Below, piece by piece: positions 9,512 through 17,707 of a stretch of DNA of 64,000 bases (positions within the stretch are counted from its first letter, which is position 1; each line of letters begins with the position of its first letter). This DNA comes from JAAYUD01 sp963676865 (lineage in GTDB: Bacteria > Bacteroidota > Bacteroidia > Bacteroidales > Bacteroidaceae): contig CAXXSS010000001.1 of NCBI GenBank assembly GCA_963676865.2, positions 3,286,001-3,350,000 of the forward strand. Reading direction: 5' to 3'. The translations under genes and the position numbers were made by a program. The notes under the pieces are model-generated. The model searched no databases. It was not told where the DNA came from and saw only the letters and a program-made list of their open reading frames with translations.

Positions 9512-10363
9512 ATGAAGAATATAATTTTACTGTTATCAACTTGTTTATTAGCTGCTTCATGTAGCAGCTCTTACTATCAAATCTGCAAGACGCAGAGCGA
9601 TAATGTTACTTTGAAAGAAGAAGGAATGGTCTATGAGGACTCTAATTGTAAAATCACGTACAATTTGTGGTGTGAAGGTGGCAATGCAGGTTTTATGCTC
9701 CAAAATAAAACCGATCAGGCTCTTTATCTTGATTTAGCGGAGAGCTTTTATGTGAAAAACGGCATAGCTTATGACTATTTTCTCAATAGAGAGTTTTCTC
9801 ATAGTGCAACTAATGCGACGAGCGTCTCCAACTCAGCCACAATACAAGGTGGAATACAAAATGGTAGAAATGCACAGATATATACTACATCTTTTGGAAA
9901 TATTTTCGCAAAAACGATAGGTCTTACAGCTTCGAATAAAAAATCTGCATCGTTGTCAAACTCTATCTCTTATAGGGAAAAAGCAATTATTGTGATTCCT
10001 TCTGGAACTTCGAAATATGTAACGGAATATGCGATTAATAAAGAAATCTACAGAGACTGTGACTATCTTTTATTTCCAAATAAAAAGCAAACTAGGTCAA
10101 TGACTTTTAACCAGAGTAATAGCCCTGTTAGATTCAGTAATACAGTAGCATATCGAATAGGAGAGAAAGGCTCTGTGCAAAGAATTAATAATAATTTTTA
10201 TGTTGATGCAATAGAAAACATTTCTGGCAAACTCGAACTAAAGAAGAATAAAGGCAAAGATTGCAATGGAAAGAAAATAAAAGGTTCCTATATGAAAGAT
10301 TGTTCAACAAACAGTTTTTATATCGGCTATACAGATACCGATTTTTTTGATAAAAAACACTAG
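9512..10363 (+). CDS. Bacteroidales lipoprotein of unknown function
   Basis: 283 aa from the ATG at 9512, chosen because it opens a clean lipoprotein signal (MKNIILLLSTCLLAASC). An in-frame ATG ten codons upstream would put charged residues before it. After the lipid cysteine comes CSSSYYQI and a beta-rich body with VYEDSNCKITYNLWCEGG and FMLQNKTDQALYLDL, a pattern I recall from Bacteroides surface lipoproteins of unknown role. No catalytic motif is visible. Its upstream leader carries the same TAGTTCCCAC element as the glycosyltransferase. Confidence 0.78.
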   Translation: MKNIILLLSTCLLAASCSSSYYQICKTQSDNVTLKEEGMVYEDSNCKITYNLWCEGGNAGFMLQNKTDQALYLDLAESFYVKNGIAYDYFLNREFSHSATNATSVSNSATIQGGIQNGRNAQIYTTSFGNIFAKTIGLTASNKKSASLSNSISYREKAIIVIPSGTSKYVTEYAINKEIYRDCDYLLFPNKKQTRSMTFNQSNSPVRFSNTVAYRIGEKGSVQRINNNFYVDAIENISGKLELKKNKGKDCNGKKIKGSYMKDCSTNSFYIGYTDTDFFDKKH

Positions 10364-10385
10364 TTTCTGTAGAATGACATCTTAG

Positions 10386-10416
10386 ACAGCATTTGAGCTA
10401 ATAACTCTGATGCTGT
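10386..10416 (+). repeat. Palindromic intergenic repeat, copy B
   Basis: ACAGCAT/ATGCTGT stem around GAGCTAATAACTCT, differing from the first stem of the copy at 9386 by a single base. It directly follows the lipoprotein gene, as the first copy does. Confidence 0.65.
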
Positions 10417-10570
10417 CCTATATTATTATTGAATATCTTTGAGAATTTTCTTGGTTTTATGGTTATATATTAAAATATTCTATATAGTTTTACTTATTCT
10501 AAGAACGTAATCTATGGAAATTAAATATTGTAAAAATACAAAGTCATGTTTATCAAAATAAATTTAATGC

Positions 10571-10708
10571 TTGAAAGTAAACAAGCAATACTCATGTTGC
10601 AGTGAGAAAATTAACATAGAAACAAAATATCCTCATTGCGCCAAATGGTTGGAAGCACAGCCTCAATATGTGAATTATAGATATCGTCCAATGAATTATA
10701 GGGAATAA
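10571..10708 (+). other. Possible gene fragment in a 430-bp gap
   Basis: An open frame of 45 codons from a TTG, with SCCSEK and YPHCAKWLEAQPQYVNYRYR, reads like part of a protein rather than noise, but it has no good start and no family I recognise. The rest of 10417-10797 shows nothing I can support. Confidence 0.2.
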
Positions 10709-10797
10709 ACAGCAAACAGTAGGTAAAGCCAGTATCTGATAAGCAAATGCTTACGACTTATCTAATTTAGCAAACAAGTTATAAAAACATTACGGAT

Positions 10798-11880
10798 ATG
10801 GATATTATACAAAATTTATTAACTCAAGTAAATTTACTTATTAAAAAAAATGAAGAAATCCTCGATGCCACAGGAGGACGATTCAATATATTTGAAATAT
10901 TAGGAATTAGCCATTATGAAACTACTCATTCAGGGATACTTGCTGAGTTCCTAAATCCTTTAGGGTCGCATGGGTTGAAAGAAAAATTTCTAAATTGTTT
11001 TATTAATCAATCATGTTTTAGTGATATTGATATTAAAAAATTTAATTGTAGAAATGCTATAGTTACAACCGAAAAATATGCTGGTGAATATGGAAGGATG
11101 GATATTGTAATCGAAGATCTTGCGTCTAATAATGCAATCATTATAGAAAATAAGCTTGATGCTCAAGACCAAAAAGCACAATTAGAACGATATCGTGAGT
11201 ATGCGGAAAAGCACTACCATAAATATTGGCTAATCTATTTGACATTTGATGGTCGTAATGCATCAAATCAAAGTGCAGGTAGTGTACAATATATATCTAT
11301 TTCATATAAAACGGAAATCATTCAATGGCTTGAGAACTGTGTTTATATTAGTGCAAATTATCCTACAGTACGTGAAACACTTAATCAATATATATATTTT
11401 TTAAAACAAATTACAGGACAAGATATGGATACAAAAAGTAAAAAAGAAATCGTAAACTTGATGATCGCAAATCAAGAGAATAAAATGGCTGTTGTTGAAA
11501 TTATCAAAAATAGAGAAGAGTGGGTGAGATTAATATTGAAACAGTGCTGCGAGGAAATAGGTAGACAATTACCTACTAATTTAGAGATGAATGCGGAAGA
11601 TCTTGATCGGATTACATTTAAAAAAAATAATTGGGAAAAATTTGATATACTACTATATTATGAACGCAATCATTGGCATTTAGGTTTAAATGGGGCTCAG
11701 AATGAGCCTTTTCATAAAAAATTAGAATGTTTTCATCTTGGATGGCTTAATTGGCCATATGGTCTAAATAGATTTCCATATGTCTATGAGGATTTTATTA
11801 ATGGAAATTTCTGTAGATTGGTCATCTCTAATATTAATCGGATATTAGAGTGCATAAATGATGAAAAGATTGAATTGTGA
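10798..11880 (+). CDS. PD-(D/E)XK nuclease-superfamily protein
   Basis: 360 aa. The N-terminal half matches the PDDEXK_4 pattern: FNIFEILGISHYETTHSGIL, then YGRMDIVIED, then AIIIENKLDAQDQKAQLERY, giving the D...ExK active site and the following Q/K helix. The C-terminal half (about 210-360) is helical with aromatic-rich strands and is unassigned. Such proteins are usually treated as putative restriction or defence nucleases of mobile elements; cleavage is predicted only. AT-rich and monocistronic. Confidence 0.83.
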   Translation: MDIIQNLLTQVNLLIKKNEEILDATGGRFNIFEILGISHYETTHSGILAEFLNPLGSHGLKEKFLNCFINQSCFSDIDIKKFNCRNAIVTTEKYAGEYGRMDIVIEDLASNNAIIIENKLDAQDQKAQLERYREYAEKHYHKYWLIYLTFDGRNASNQSAGSVQYISISYKTEIIQWLENCVYISANYPTVRETLNQYIYFLKQITGQDMDTKSKKEIVNLMIANQENKMAVVEIIKNREEWVRLILKQCCEEIGRQLPTNLEMNAEDLDRITFKKNNWEKFDILLYYERNHWHLGLNGAQNEPFHKKLECFHLGWLNWPYGLNRFPYVYEDFINGNFCRLVISNINRILECINDEKIEL

Positions 11881-12200
11881 GATAAAAGGAAGCATGGAAC
11901 ATAATCAAGAACATACCATCCACATTAGAACAAAAGGGTTAGAGATAACAACTAGCTAATAATATCGATAATATCAGTTCTATTGTAGTTTCAGTCTTTA
12001 GATTATTTCATCTAAAAGTGTCTAATAGTCTCTAATAATGGATTAATTTTATAGTGATATTTCTAATACCGTTAGTAATGATTCTTCATATTATAAATTA
12101 TATGTAAAACTTTTTGATGGTTGCGATAATCCTTTAGTTACTTCTAATTATGCAAGTTTTAGTATTGAATAAAAATTCATTGATAACAAAGGTGAATATA

Positions 12201-12875
12201 ATGTTGATATATAAAAAATACATCATATTGATTATTCTTACTACTTTTATTGTTTCTTGTGGCGCTAAATTGGAAAAGATTTATGAGCAGCCTTTTGAGC
12301 AAGGCAATAAGATGTTCAATATTGGTGATAATAATTATATTCTTGCTTCTTATGAGGATATAATTAAAGGTAAAACTGTAACTTTGAAAGCAGCAAATAG
12401 AGTTGTCAGTCTAGCTGCTGGTAGTAAATATCGAATAAAAATTATAACAGGCAATAGAGACATTTATGAAGATATTTATGCTCATAACAACAACTACGAT
12501 TTGATTAATCAATTAGGGATGTTAGATGATGAGGATTATATTCAACTCTCGAGTGTTGATTTGGATGGTGATGGTAAAAAGGAATTTGTTGTAACTATTG
12601 GAGCACCACATACAGGTTTAGGCATTGCTTCTTTCATCTTCACTTCAGAGTTGAAATATGCAGGTAAAGTAGATGGTTGGGACTATATGTTTTTGAATAA
12701 ACATAGGCATATTATTGCTCCTCATTCTGCCTTACGCTGGTATGATTATTACTGTTACAGACATGGAGAAATTAAAAGTTTAGGAGAAGTAGATATAGAT
12801 ACATCACAGCAACCGCACGTTAACCAAAAGGAAGCAGAAAAGATGCTCTATTATGAACTAAGAAATACAAAATAA
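12201..12875 (+). CDS. Lipoprotein with an FG-GAP/EF-like repeat
   Basis: 224 aa from the ATG at 12201, the start of a lipoprotein signal ending TFIVSC. Seventeen codons upstream are also open but would precede the signal. The body contains SVDLDGDGKKEFVVTIG, the Ca-binding DxDxDGxxE loop typical of FG-GAP or EF-like repeats, then a short beta-rich domain. Likely extracytoplasmic; the partner is unknown. The next gene starts 5 bp after its stop, suggesting a two-gene operon. Confidence 0.75.
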   Translation: MLIYKKYIILIILTTFIVSCGAKLEKIYEQPFEQGNKMFNIGDNNYILASYEDIIKGKTVTLKAANRVVSLAAGSKYRIKIITGNRDIYEDIYAHNNNYDLINQLGMLDDEDYIQLSSVDLDGDGKKEFVVTIGAPHTGLGIASFIFTSELKYAGKVDGWDYMFLNKHRHIIAPHSALRWYDYYCYRHGEIKSLGEVDIDTSQQPHVNQKEAEKMLYYELRNTK

Positions 12876-12880
12876 TTATT

Positions 12881-13207
12881 ATGACGCAATTATGTCATTG
12901 CAAAGTGGTTTGTCCAAATTGTGGAAAAACAAGTGTTAAATCAAAATATAATTCAGTTAATACTACTAGGAAACCTGAATTGAAGATGCGAGTAGCTAAA
13001 TGGGAATTATATACATGGGTGTGCCCGAAGTGCGGGAAGAAATACATTTTAAGTTATCCAAGTTTGATTAACGATGGAGGGATAATGTGGGTTTTTACTA
13101 CTCATTTTAGTGAAGAGCTAGCAGCTAGAGGATACAGTGGTGAAATAGTTGTAGATAACGAATGTGAGGATCCATTTATAGAGGCTTTTTGGAATGAGAA
13201 AGAATAA
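12881..13207 (+). CDS. Small zinc-ribbon protein
   Basis: 108 aa with two zinc knuckles, CPNCG (about 11-15) and CPKCG (about 50-54), forming one four-cysteine ribbon. The rest includes YILSYPSLINDGG and an acidic C-terminus (ECEDPFIEAFW). It follows the lipoprotein gene by 5 bp. Function unknown; ribbons of this size often bind nucleic acid or proteins. Confidence 0.75.
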   Translation: MTQLCHCKVVCPNCGKTSVKSKYNSVNTTRKPELKMRVAKWELYTWVCPKCGKKYILSYPSLINDGGIMWVFTTHFSEELAARGYSGEIVVDNECEDPFIEAFWNEKE

Positions 13208-13313
13208 ATATTAAGTAGCTTTTGTGTCGTTGAGCAATAGCAAGTACGGCATGAGCTATATATGAGAGTTATGGTAGATGAATGAGTGAATATTCATTGT
13301 TGAATGCTAGGTT

Positions 13314-13370
13314 CTGATGCTGCTTTTATAAAGGGGAATGCTTAAATGATAAATTTAGTTCCCCACATTC
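13314..13370 (+). repeat. Palindromic intergenic repeat, copy C (partial)
   Basis: CTGATGCTG (13314-13322) and then GAATGCTTAAATGATAAATT (13337-13356) followed by TAGTTCCCC match the element at 9386-9458. The outer stem is GAATG/CATTC here instead of ATGTGT/ACACAT, so the arms changed together while the loop stayed. No gene is visible from 13208 to 13540. Confidence 0.55.
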
Positions 13371-13426
13371 ATGTTCACATCCTTTTGAGGATTCTATAAA
13401 CTAAGGGTGATATATAGGTAATTTGT

Positions 13427-13439
13427 CCTAGATGCAGCC
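13427..13439 (+). repeat. Right copy of the att-like direct repeat
   Basis: CCTAGATGCAGCC, identical to 93-105. Backbone-type sequence begins about 100 bp to its right. Confidence 0.5.
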
Positions 13440-13540
13440 TTTTTGATGATTGAGTTCTTTAATTTATTGACACGAGCTTATATATCTGCAACTATAATGG
13501 TGAATTACAGAAGTTTGCAGTGGTATGAATAATGGAGTAG

Positions 13541-13723
13541 AGTAGAGCTTCTTATGGCATGACTGATACAATGGGCCGTATGCACAGCGATGCGCAGTTT
13601 GCCGGTTCTTCATCAGTTCCTGCTCATGTAGAGATGATGGGATTCTTAGGTATTGGCAACAACCCAATGGTAGGTTGCACAGTAGCTTGCGCCGTTGATG
13701 TATCAACAGCTCTCAGCAAATAA
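13541..13723 (+). pseudogene. 3' remnant of a GGGtGRT-type protein gene
   Basis: About 60 codons read SRASYG, MTDTMGRMHSDAQFAGSSS, VEMMGFLGIGNNPMVGCTVA and end VDVSTALSK before TAA. From memory this is the C-terminus of the GGGtGRT family, about 330 aa in Bacteroidales. An in-frame stop (13538-13540) lies just upstream and the earlier sequence is unrelated, so the 5' part is gone, probably replaced when the island arrived. A strong terminator follows. Confidence 0.7.
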
Positions 13724-13784
13724 TATTAGTCTATAGTATTTAGGAGGAATTTATTCTACAATAGAGTCCTTCTATCTCTTATAT

Positions 13785-13824
13785 ATCGGCATATATTCCA
13801 GTGCTATTTGGAATGTATGCCGAT
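13785..13824 (+). terminator. Strong rho-independent terminator
   Basis: ATCGGCATATATTCC (13785-13799) pairs with GGAATGTATGCCGAT (13810-13824) and is followed by TTCTTTTT. It ends the GGGtGRT transcription unit before cstA. Confidence 0.85.
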
Positions 13825-13940
13825 TTCTTTTTGTGTGAAGAATAACGAGAATAGATCGGGATTGTCTATCGGGTAAATTTTAAAGTTAAATAAAACTTAA
13901 AACCAGAAGTCTACTTATACCGATATCTACAAAGACGTTA

Positions 13941-13948
13941 TATCTTTG
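13941..13948 (+). promoter_or_regulatory. Promoter -7 box candidate for cstA
   Basis: TATCTTTG matches the Bacteroidetes -7 consensus TAnnTTTG, 45 bp before the cstA ATG. The -33 element is not clear. Confidence 0.4.
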
Positions 13949-13992
13949 TGTTGCTTTTAAAATATAAACCATCAGAAAAACATCATAAACAA

Positions 13993-14772
13993 ATGAACGG
14001 ATTGTATATTGTCATATTTTCTGCTTTGGTCCTATTAATATGTTATCGCTATTATGGGGCTTTCATGGCAGCCAAAGTGCTTGCTCTCGATTCTAACAGA
14101 ACTACACCAGCTATTCTTCACAACGACGGACACGACTACGTGCCGACTAATAAATTGGTCACATTCGGTCATCATTTTGCAGCAATTGCAGGGGCGGGTC
14201 CATTGGTGGGCCCTGTGTTGGCGGCTCAGTTCGGCTATCTTCCGGGCTTGATATGGATCTTGATCGGTGCTTGTCTAGGTGGTGCGGTTCACGATATGGT
14301 TATCCTTTTCGCATCTATCCGACACGATGGACTTTCCATCTCCGAGATTGCCGAGAAAGAGATTGGCAAAACAACGGGATTGGTAGCGGCTGTCGCGGTG
14401 ATTTTCATATTGATCATCACTATGGCGGGGATGGCTATTGCAGTCTCCAATGCTCTTTTCAATAGCCCGTGGGGTGCATTTACTGTAGGCATGACTATTC
14501 CGGTTGCACTCTTTATCGGTGTTTACATGCGTTATCTTCGTCCGGGGCGCATAGCCGAAGCCTCTGTGCTGGGTGTCGTATTGGTCATTGCTTGTGTCGT
14601 TGTCGGCCCGTGGGTACAAACATCTGCATTGGCTCCGTTCTTTACACTTACTCGTGCAGAGCTCGATATCATATTGCCTCTCTACGGATTCATAGCGGCA
14701 GCACTTCCTGTATGGTTGCTGTTGGCTCCCCGCGATTATTTAAGCACTTATATGAAAATCGGAGTCATTTAA
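13993..14772 (+). pseudogene. cstA: Carbon starvation protein A, truncated by the prophage
   Basis: About 259 codons of a CstA-family membrane transporter (peptide or pyruvate uptake in studied members). The start at MNGLYIV opens the first membrane helix. Conserved stretches include HNDGHDYVPTNK, FGHHFAAIAGAGPLVGPVLA and LLLAPRDYLSTYMKIGVI. Family members run on for several hundred residues after this last motif, but here TAA follows immediately and the reading frame meets prophage end sequence at 14770. The missing C-terminal half is nowhere else in the window. Even if made, the stub should not transport. Confidence 0.88.
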
Positions 14773-14790
14773 ATCCCGCAAAACGAAATG
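14770..14790 (+). repeat. Prophage right-end terminal inverted repeat
   Basis: TAA, seven bases, then AAAACGAAATG. The left end (51224-51244) read inward has the same layout and the same 11-mer. The cstA reading frame breaks exactly at its first base. Confidence 0.6.
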
Positions 14791-14923
14791 TAAATCAATT
14801 AAAAAACCAAATGCAAAAATTAAAATAAAAAACGAATTGTTTTTGAAAAACAAAAAAAACACTTATTAAATACCGCTTTAAAGCGTTTGAATGGCATTTA
14901 ATAACAAATAATTCATTTAACCG

Positions 14924-15729
14924 TTTGCGTAACTTGCTACAGAAATCCTTTATAATCTATCATGCTCAACTATTTGCGTGGCTCGCTACAGAAATCCTTT
15001 GCGATAAAGTTCATCAAAGATTTGCGTAACTTGCTACATAAATCCTTTGCGATAAAGTTCATCAAGGATTTGTGTAACTTGCTACAGAAATCCTTTGCGA
15101 TAAAGTTCATCAAGGATTTGCGTAACTTGCTACAGAAATCCTTTGCGATAAAGTTCGTCAAGGATTTGCGTAACTTGCTACAGAAATCCTTTATAATCTA
15201 TCATGCTCAACTATTTGCGTGGCTCGCTACAGAAATCCTTTGCGATAAAGTTCATCAAAGATTTGCGTAACTTGCTACAGAAATCCTTTGCGATAAAGTT
15301 CATCAAGGATTTGCGTAACTTGCTACAGAAATCCTTTGCGATAAAGTTCATCAAGGATTTGTGTAACTTGCTACAGAAATCCTTTGCGATAAAGTTCATC
15401 AAGGATTTGCGTAACTTGCTACAGAAATCCTTTGCGATAAAGTTCGTCAAGGATTTGCGTAACTTGCTACAGAAATCCTTTATAATCTATCATGCTCAAC
15501 TATTTGCGTGGCTCGCTACAGAAATCCTTTGCGATAAAGTTCATCAAGGATTTGCGTAACTTGCTACAGAAATCCTTTGCGATAAAGTTCGTCAAGGATT
15601 TGCGTAACTTGCTACAGAAATCCTTTATAATCTATCATGCTCAACTATTTGCGTAACTTGCTACAGAAATCCTTTGCGATAAAGTTCATCAAGGATTTGT
15701 GTAACTTGCTACAGAAATCCTTTGCGATA
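14924..15729 (+). repeat. 48-bp palindromic tandem repeat array 1 (about 17 copies)
   Basis: The unit is AAGGATTT, 16 bases (GCGTAACTTGCTACAG), AAATCCTT, 16 bases (TGCGATAAAGTTCATC). The 8-mers are reverse complements, so complementary arms alternate every 24 bp and either neighbour can form a hairpin. Seventeen units start in strict 48-bp register. Four of them (near 14950, 15190, 15480 and 15624) carry the variant spacer TATAATCTATCATGCTCAAC, a sign of block duplication. The array fills the space between the prophage right end and the last DGR-region gene. Because 48 is divisible by 3 both strands stay open, but I do not believe it is coding. Confidence 0.92.
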
Positions 15730-15733
15730 AAAA

Positions 15734-16081
15734 CTATTCTATTACACCCGCATCAGCAACCATCTTCTTTGCATCCTCCGCATAACTATTAAAAGACACA
15801 TAATCAGAATCTTTTTGGTCTAATATGCCTTTTCGCAAAGCAGCTTCCCTGAAATCATCTGTAAACCTATCTCTAATAATAGCACTAATAATCGCATCTC
15901 TATGTGGCGGATTAGCAACACGTATAACATCTGCCATCCAGATGGTTTGATCTTTAGATTTACCGTCCATATCGATAGTCGCTTCAACTGTTTCAACAGC
16001 ATTAAGATGTACGTTGCTGTATCCAGTACCCAAATCAAGTATTGTTTCAGGCTTTTCTGTTATAAATTTCTGTTTTTCCAT
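15734..16081 (-). CDS. Unknown protein downstream of the DGR reverse transcriptase
   Basis: 115 aa beginning 5 bp after the reverse transcriptase stop and probably co-transcribed with it. Soluble and acidic, with LDLGTGYSNVHLNAVETVEA, a helix near PPHRDAIISAIIRDRF and a C-terminal SYAEDAKKMVADAG. It does not look like the basic four-helix Avd accessory factor of known DGRs. It could be a DGR accessory protein, a fibre chaperone or an unrelated late gene. It ends 4 bp from the repeat array. Confidence 0.7.
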   Translation of the reverse strand: MEKQKFITEKPETILDLGTGYSNVHLNAVETVEATIDMDGKSKDQTIWMADVIRVANPPHRDAIISAIIRDRFTDDFREAALRKGILDQKDSDYVSFNSYAEDAKKMVADAGVIE

Positions 16082-16086
16082 TATTA

Positions 16087-17367
16087 TTATATATTTAATG
16101 TTCCTTTAAAATAAAACCCCCTATCTTGTAAAATCGTCACATTGGTAAGTGGAAGATCATCTTTGGTCACTTTCTGCAAAACAGAAATAAGATATTGATA
16201 ACTCCCACAGACGAACAGTTTTTCTCCATGAAATAAAATTTGCATGTCAACACGTAATCTATCGTTTTTGATAGATGGCAATATGCGGAAATTCAAAATA
16301 TCAAACGATTCTCCAACGATCTTATCAATTTTCACTTTTCGCCCATCAAAAGGACGATCTATTTTGATGTTTAAACTTTCAAGACTGCACATATGCTTAT
16401 TATTATTTATAATTACCTTATTAATAAAATTACGACTATTGCAATGTTTTAAAATGCCCATATAGCTTGACATTGATTTTTGATTATGCCGTTTCTTTAT
16501 AATATTCTTTTTTATCGTTTTTCTCACTTTGGTATATCCGGGATAAAAAACATACCCGCCAAAATCAATACCTTCACAAGTTCTAAAAATACGCCTATTG
16601 GATTTCATCTCAAGCTTTAGATTATACCAAAGATAATTTCGTATTCTCCACATAAACTCATGAAGCTCCTTTTTACTATTACTTAATATAAGTCCATCAT
16701 CGGCGTATCTGAAATAATACTTCGCCTTCAAGTCTTCTTTTATAAAATGATCCATTCCTCGAAGTATTAAATGACTTTCTAATTGAGAATCAGGATTACC
16801 GATAGGAAGGCCTTTATTACTATAATTTTGTACGTCAAGGAGCCATAGCACATCTTTGTCTTTACAATCTTTTCTGTATGCCTGTGCTTGTATGTCATTA
16901 TCAATAGATGGATAAAATTTACGTATGTCCCATTTAAAAGCATATACAGTATTAGTATTATCCAATAGCGCTCTTTTTAGCTTATGGCACATATTATGAT
17001 TAAGATCATTAGATGTAATTCCCCTTCCTTCTATACAATTATAGCTATCATCCGTTAGACTCTTTATCCATCTTTCTTTCATCACATTTAAAATGCAATG
17101 TTGAACTATTCTATCTGGATAGAATGGTAATTTATGTATTTCCCTTATCTTACCGTTTTCCGTCTTTTTATTAAATATAACATATTTACTAACCTCGAAC
17201 TTTTTATCAGCAAGAGACGTATGTAGCTTTTGATTTAATTCCTCGGCATGTTTTACATACCATCTCACAGCCTTATGTTTATTTTTCCCCTTGCGTGCTT
17301 TTTGGGCTGCAAGCTCTATGTTTTCAATACTATATAACTCTTCAAATTTATCTTTTATTCTTTTCAT
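16087..17367 (-). CDS. Diversity-generating retroelement reverse transcriptase
   Basis: 426 aa from the ATG at 17367 (MKRIKDKFEELYSIENI), which matches usual DGR reverse transcriptase N-termini; a TTG 14 codons upstream is possible. The catalytic core is complete: an aspartate-containing FKWDIRKFYPSID, the DGR-type GLPIGNPDSQLESHL and the YADD box in YFRYADDGLIL. It copies the template repeat RNA at 17512-17625 into cDNA with errors at adenines; the cDNA then replaces the variable repeat in the target gene. The template lies directly upstream and the main target beyond it, the classic order. No Avd gene is recognisable nearby. Confidence 0.96.
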   Translation of the reverse strand: MKRIKDKFEELYSIENIELAAQKARKGKNKHKAVRWYVKHAEELNQKLHTSLADKKFEVSKYVIFNKKTENGKIREIHKLPFYPDRIVQHCILNVMKERWIKSLTDDSYNCIEGRGITSNDLNHNMCHKLKRALLDNTNTVYAFKWDIRKFYPSIDNDIQAQAYRKDCKDKDVLWLLDVQNYSNKGLPIGNPDSQLESHLILRGMDHFIKEDLKAKYYFRYADDGLILSNSKKELHEFMWRIRNYLWYNLKLEMKSNRRIFRTCEGIDFGGYVFYPGYTKVRKTIKKNIIKKRHNQKSMSSYMGILKHCNSRNFINKVIINNNKHMCSLESLNIKIDRPFDGRKVKIDKIVGESFDILNFRILPSIKNDRLRVDMQILFHGEKLFVCGSYQYLISVLQKVTKDDLPLTNVTILQDRGFYFKGTLNI

Positions 17368-17511
17368 TTTATCAACGTCCGTGTAAGCCGCCTTTACTAA
17401 CTTTCGCAACTTAATGTCCTACTAATAAGCATTCATTCTCTATTAATGAATTGTTTGATATATTTCGCCTTGCTGGCGAGGTTCTCATTATAACGCAGCT
17501 TTATATTTAAA

Positions 17512-17625
17512 TTACACGTTAGCTGCCAGCGATATTCGTATTCGTATTCGTGGGCGAGTTATTCGCATTGTAAAAGCGAAGGGCACAATTCCCATTATTC
17601 GCATTCCCACCGAAAAAGACACCTT
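17512..17625 (-). other. DGR template repeat (TR)
   Basis: About 114 bp nearly identical to 17716-17829 (VR1) and 41311-41421 (VR2). By hand alignment, VR1 differs at about 24 positions, every one a T on this strand (A on the transcribed strand), and none of the roughly 80 other positions differ. Read as codons, the TR holds a run of AAT/AAC asparagine codons and an in-frame TAA where the targets have TTC. This is the signature of adenine mutagenesis. It probably lies in the leader transcribed with the reverse transcriptase. Confidence 0.95.
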
Positions 17626-17647
17626 ACCATGAGCCACCTTCTTTCAA

Positions 17648-17675
17648 CCAACCCCTATCCTAAGATAGAGGTTGG
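17648..17675. terminator. Hairpin between the target gene and the template repeat
   Basis: CCAACC-CCTATC pairs with GATAGA-GGTTGG around a 4-nt loop with one mismatch. A T-run follows on the plus strand and an A-run precedes it on the minus strand. It may end the tail operon before the DGR cassette or separate the two transcripts. Confidence 0.6.
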
Positions 17676-17693
17676 ATTTAATTTTTTTCACGC

Positions 17694-17707
17694 CATCCTA
17701 TCGGATG
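17694..17707 (-). other. Short hairpin just after VR1 with a GATA loop
   Basis: On the coding strand CATCC-GATA-GGATG forms a 5-bp stem with a GRNA-type tetraloop, starting next to the stop codon and 9 bp past VR1. A hairpin with a GRNA loop at this spot is a known target-recognition element in the Bordetella phage DGR. Confidence 0.65.

Larger units (their letters stand above)
93..13439. mobile_element. Integrative island of about 13.3 kb bounded by a 13-bp direct repeat
   Basis: The sequence CCTAGATGCAGCC occurs at 93-105 and again at 13427-13439, and the next 12 bases are also similar. A full tyrosine recombinase starts 89 bp inside the left copy. The interior holds genes typical of Bacteroidetes mobile elements (helicase-like, DUF3871, RadC/JAB, a second short recombinase) followed by cargo. 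The right copy lies about 100 bp from the surviving tail of a GGGtGRT-type gene. The att interpretation is inference: the repeat is short and no empty site is available. Confidence 0.5.

Noticed and set aside
7894..13207. Classical integron
   Set aside because: The recombinase is short and not clearly an IntI type, genes lack a common attC with the usual core sites, and the palindromes are only partly shared.
14962..15559. Long open frames on both strands inside repeat array 1 (FIKDLRNLLQKSFAIK periods)
   Set aside because: The unit length is a multiple of three and lacks stops, so all copies stay open. No ribosome site or unique sequence is present, and both strands are equally open.
14924..15729. 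CRISPR array
   Set aside because: Both the 8-mers and the 16-base intervals are conserved in every unit, with no unique spacers and no cas genes nearby.
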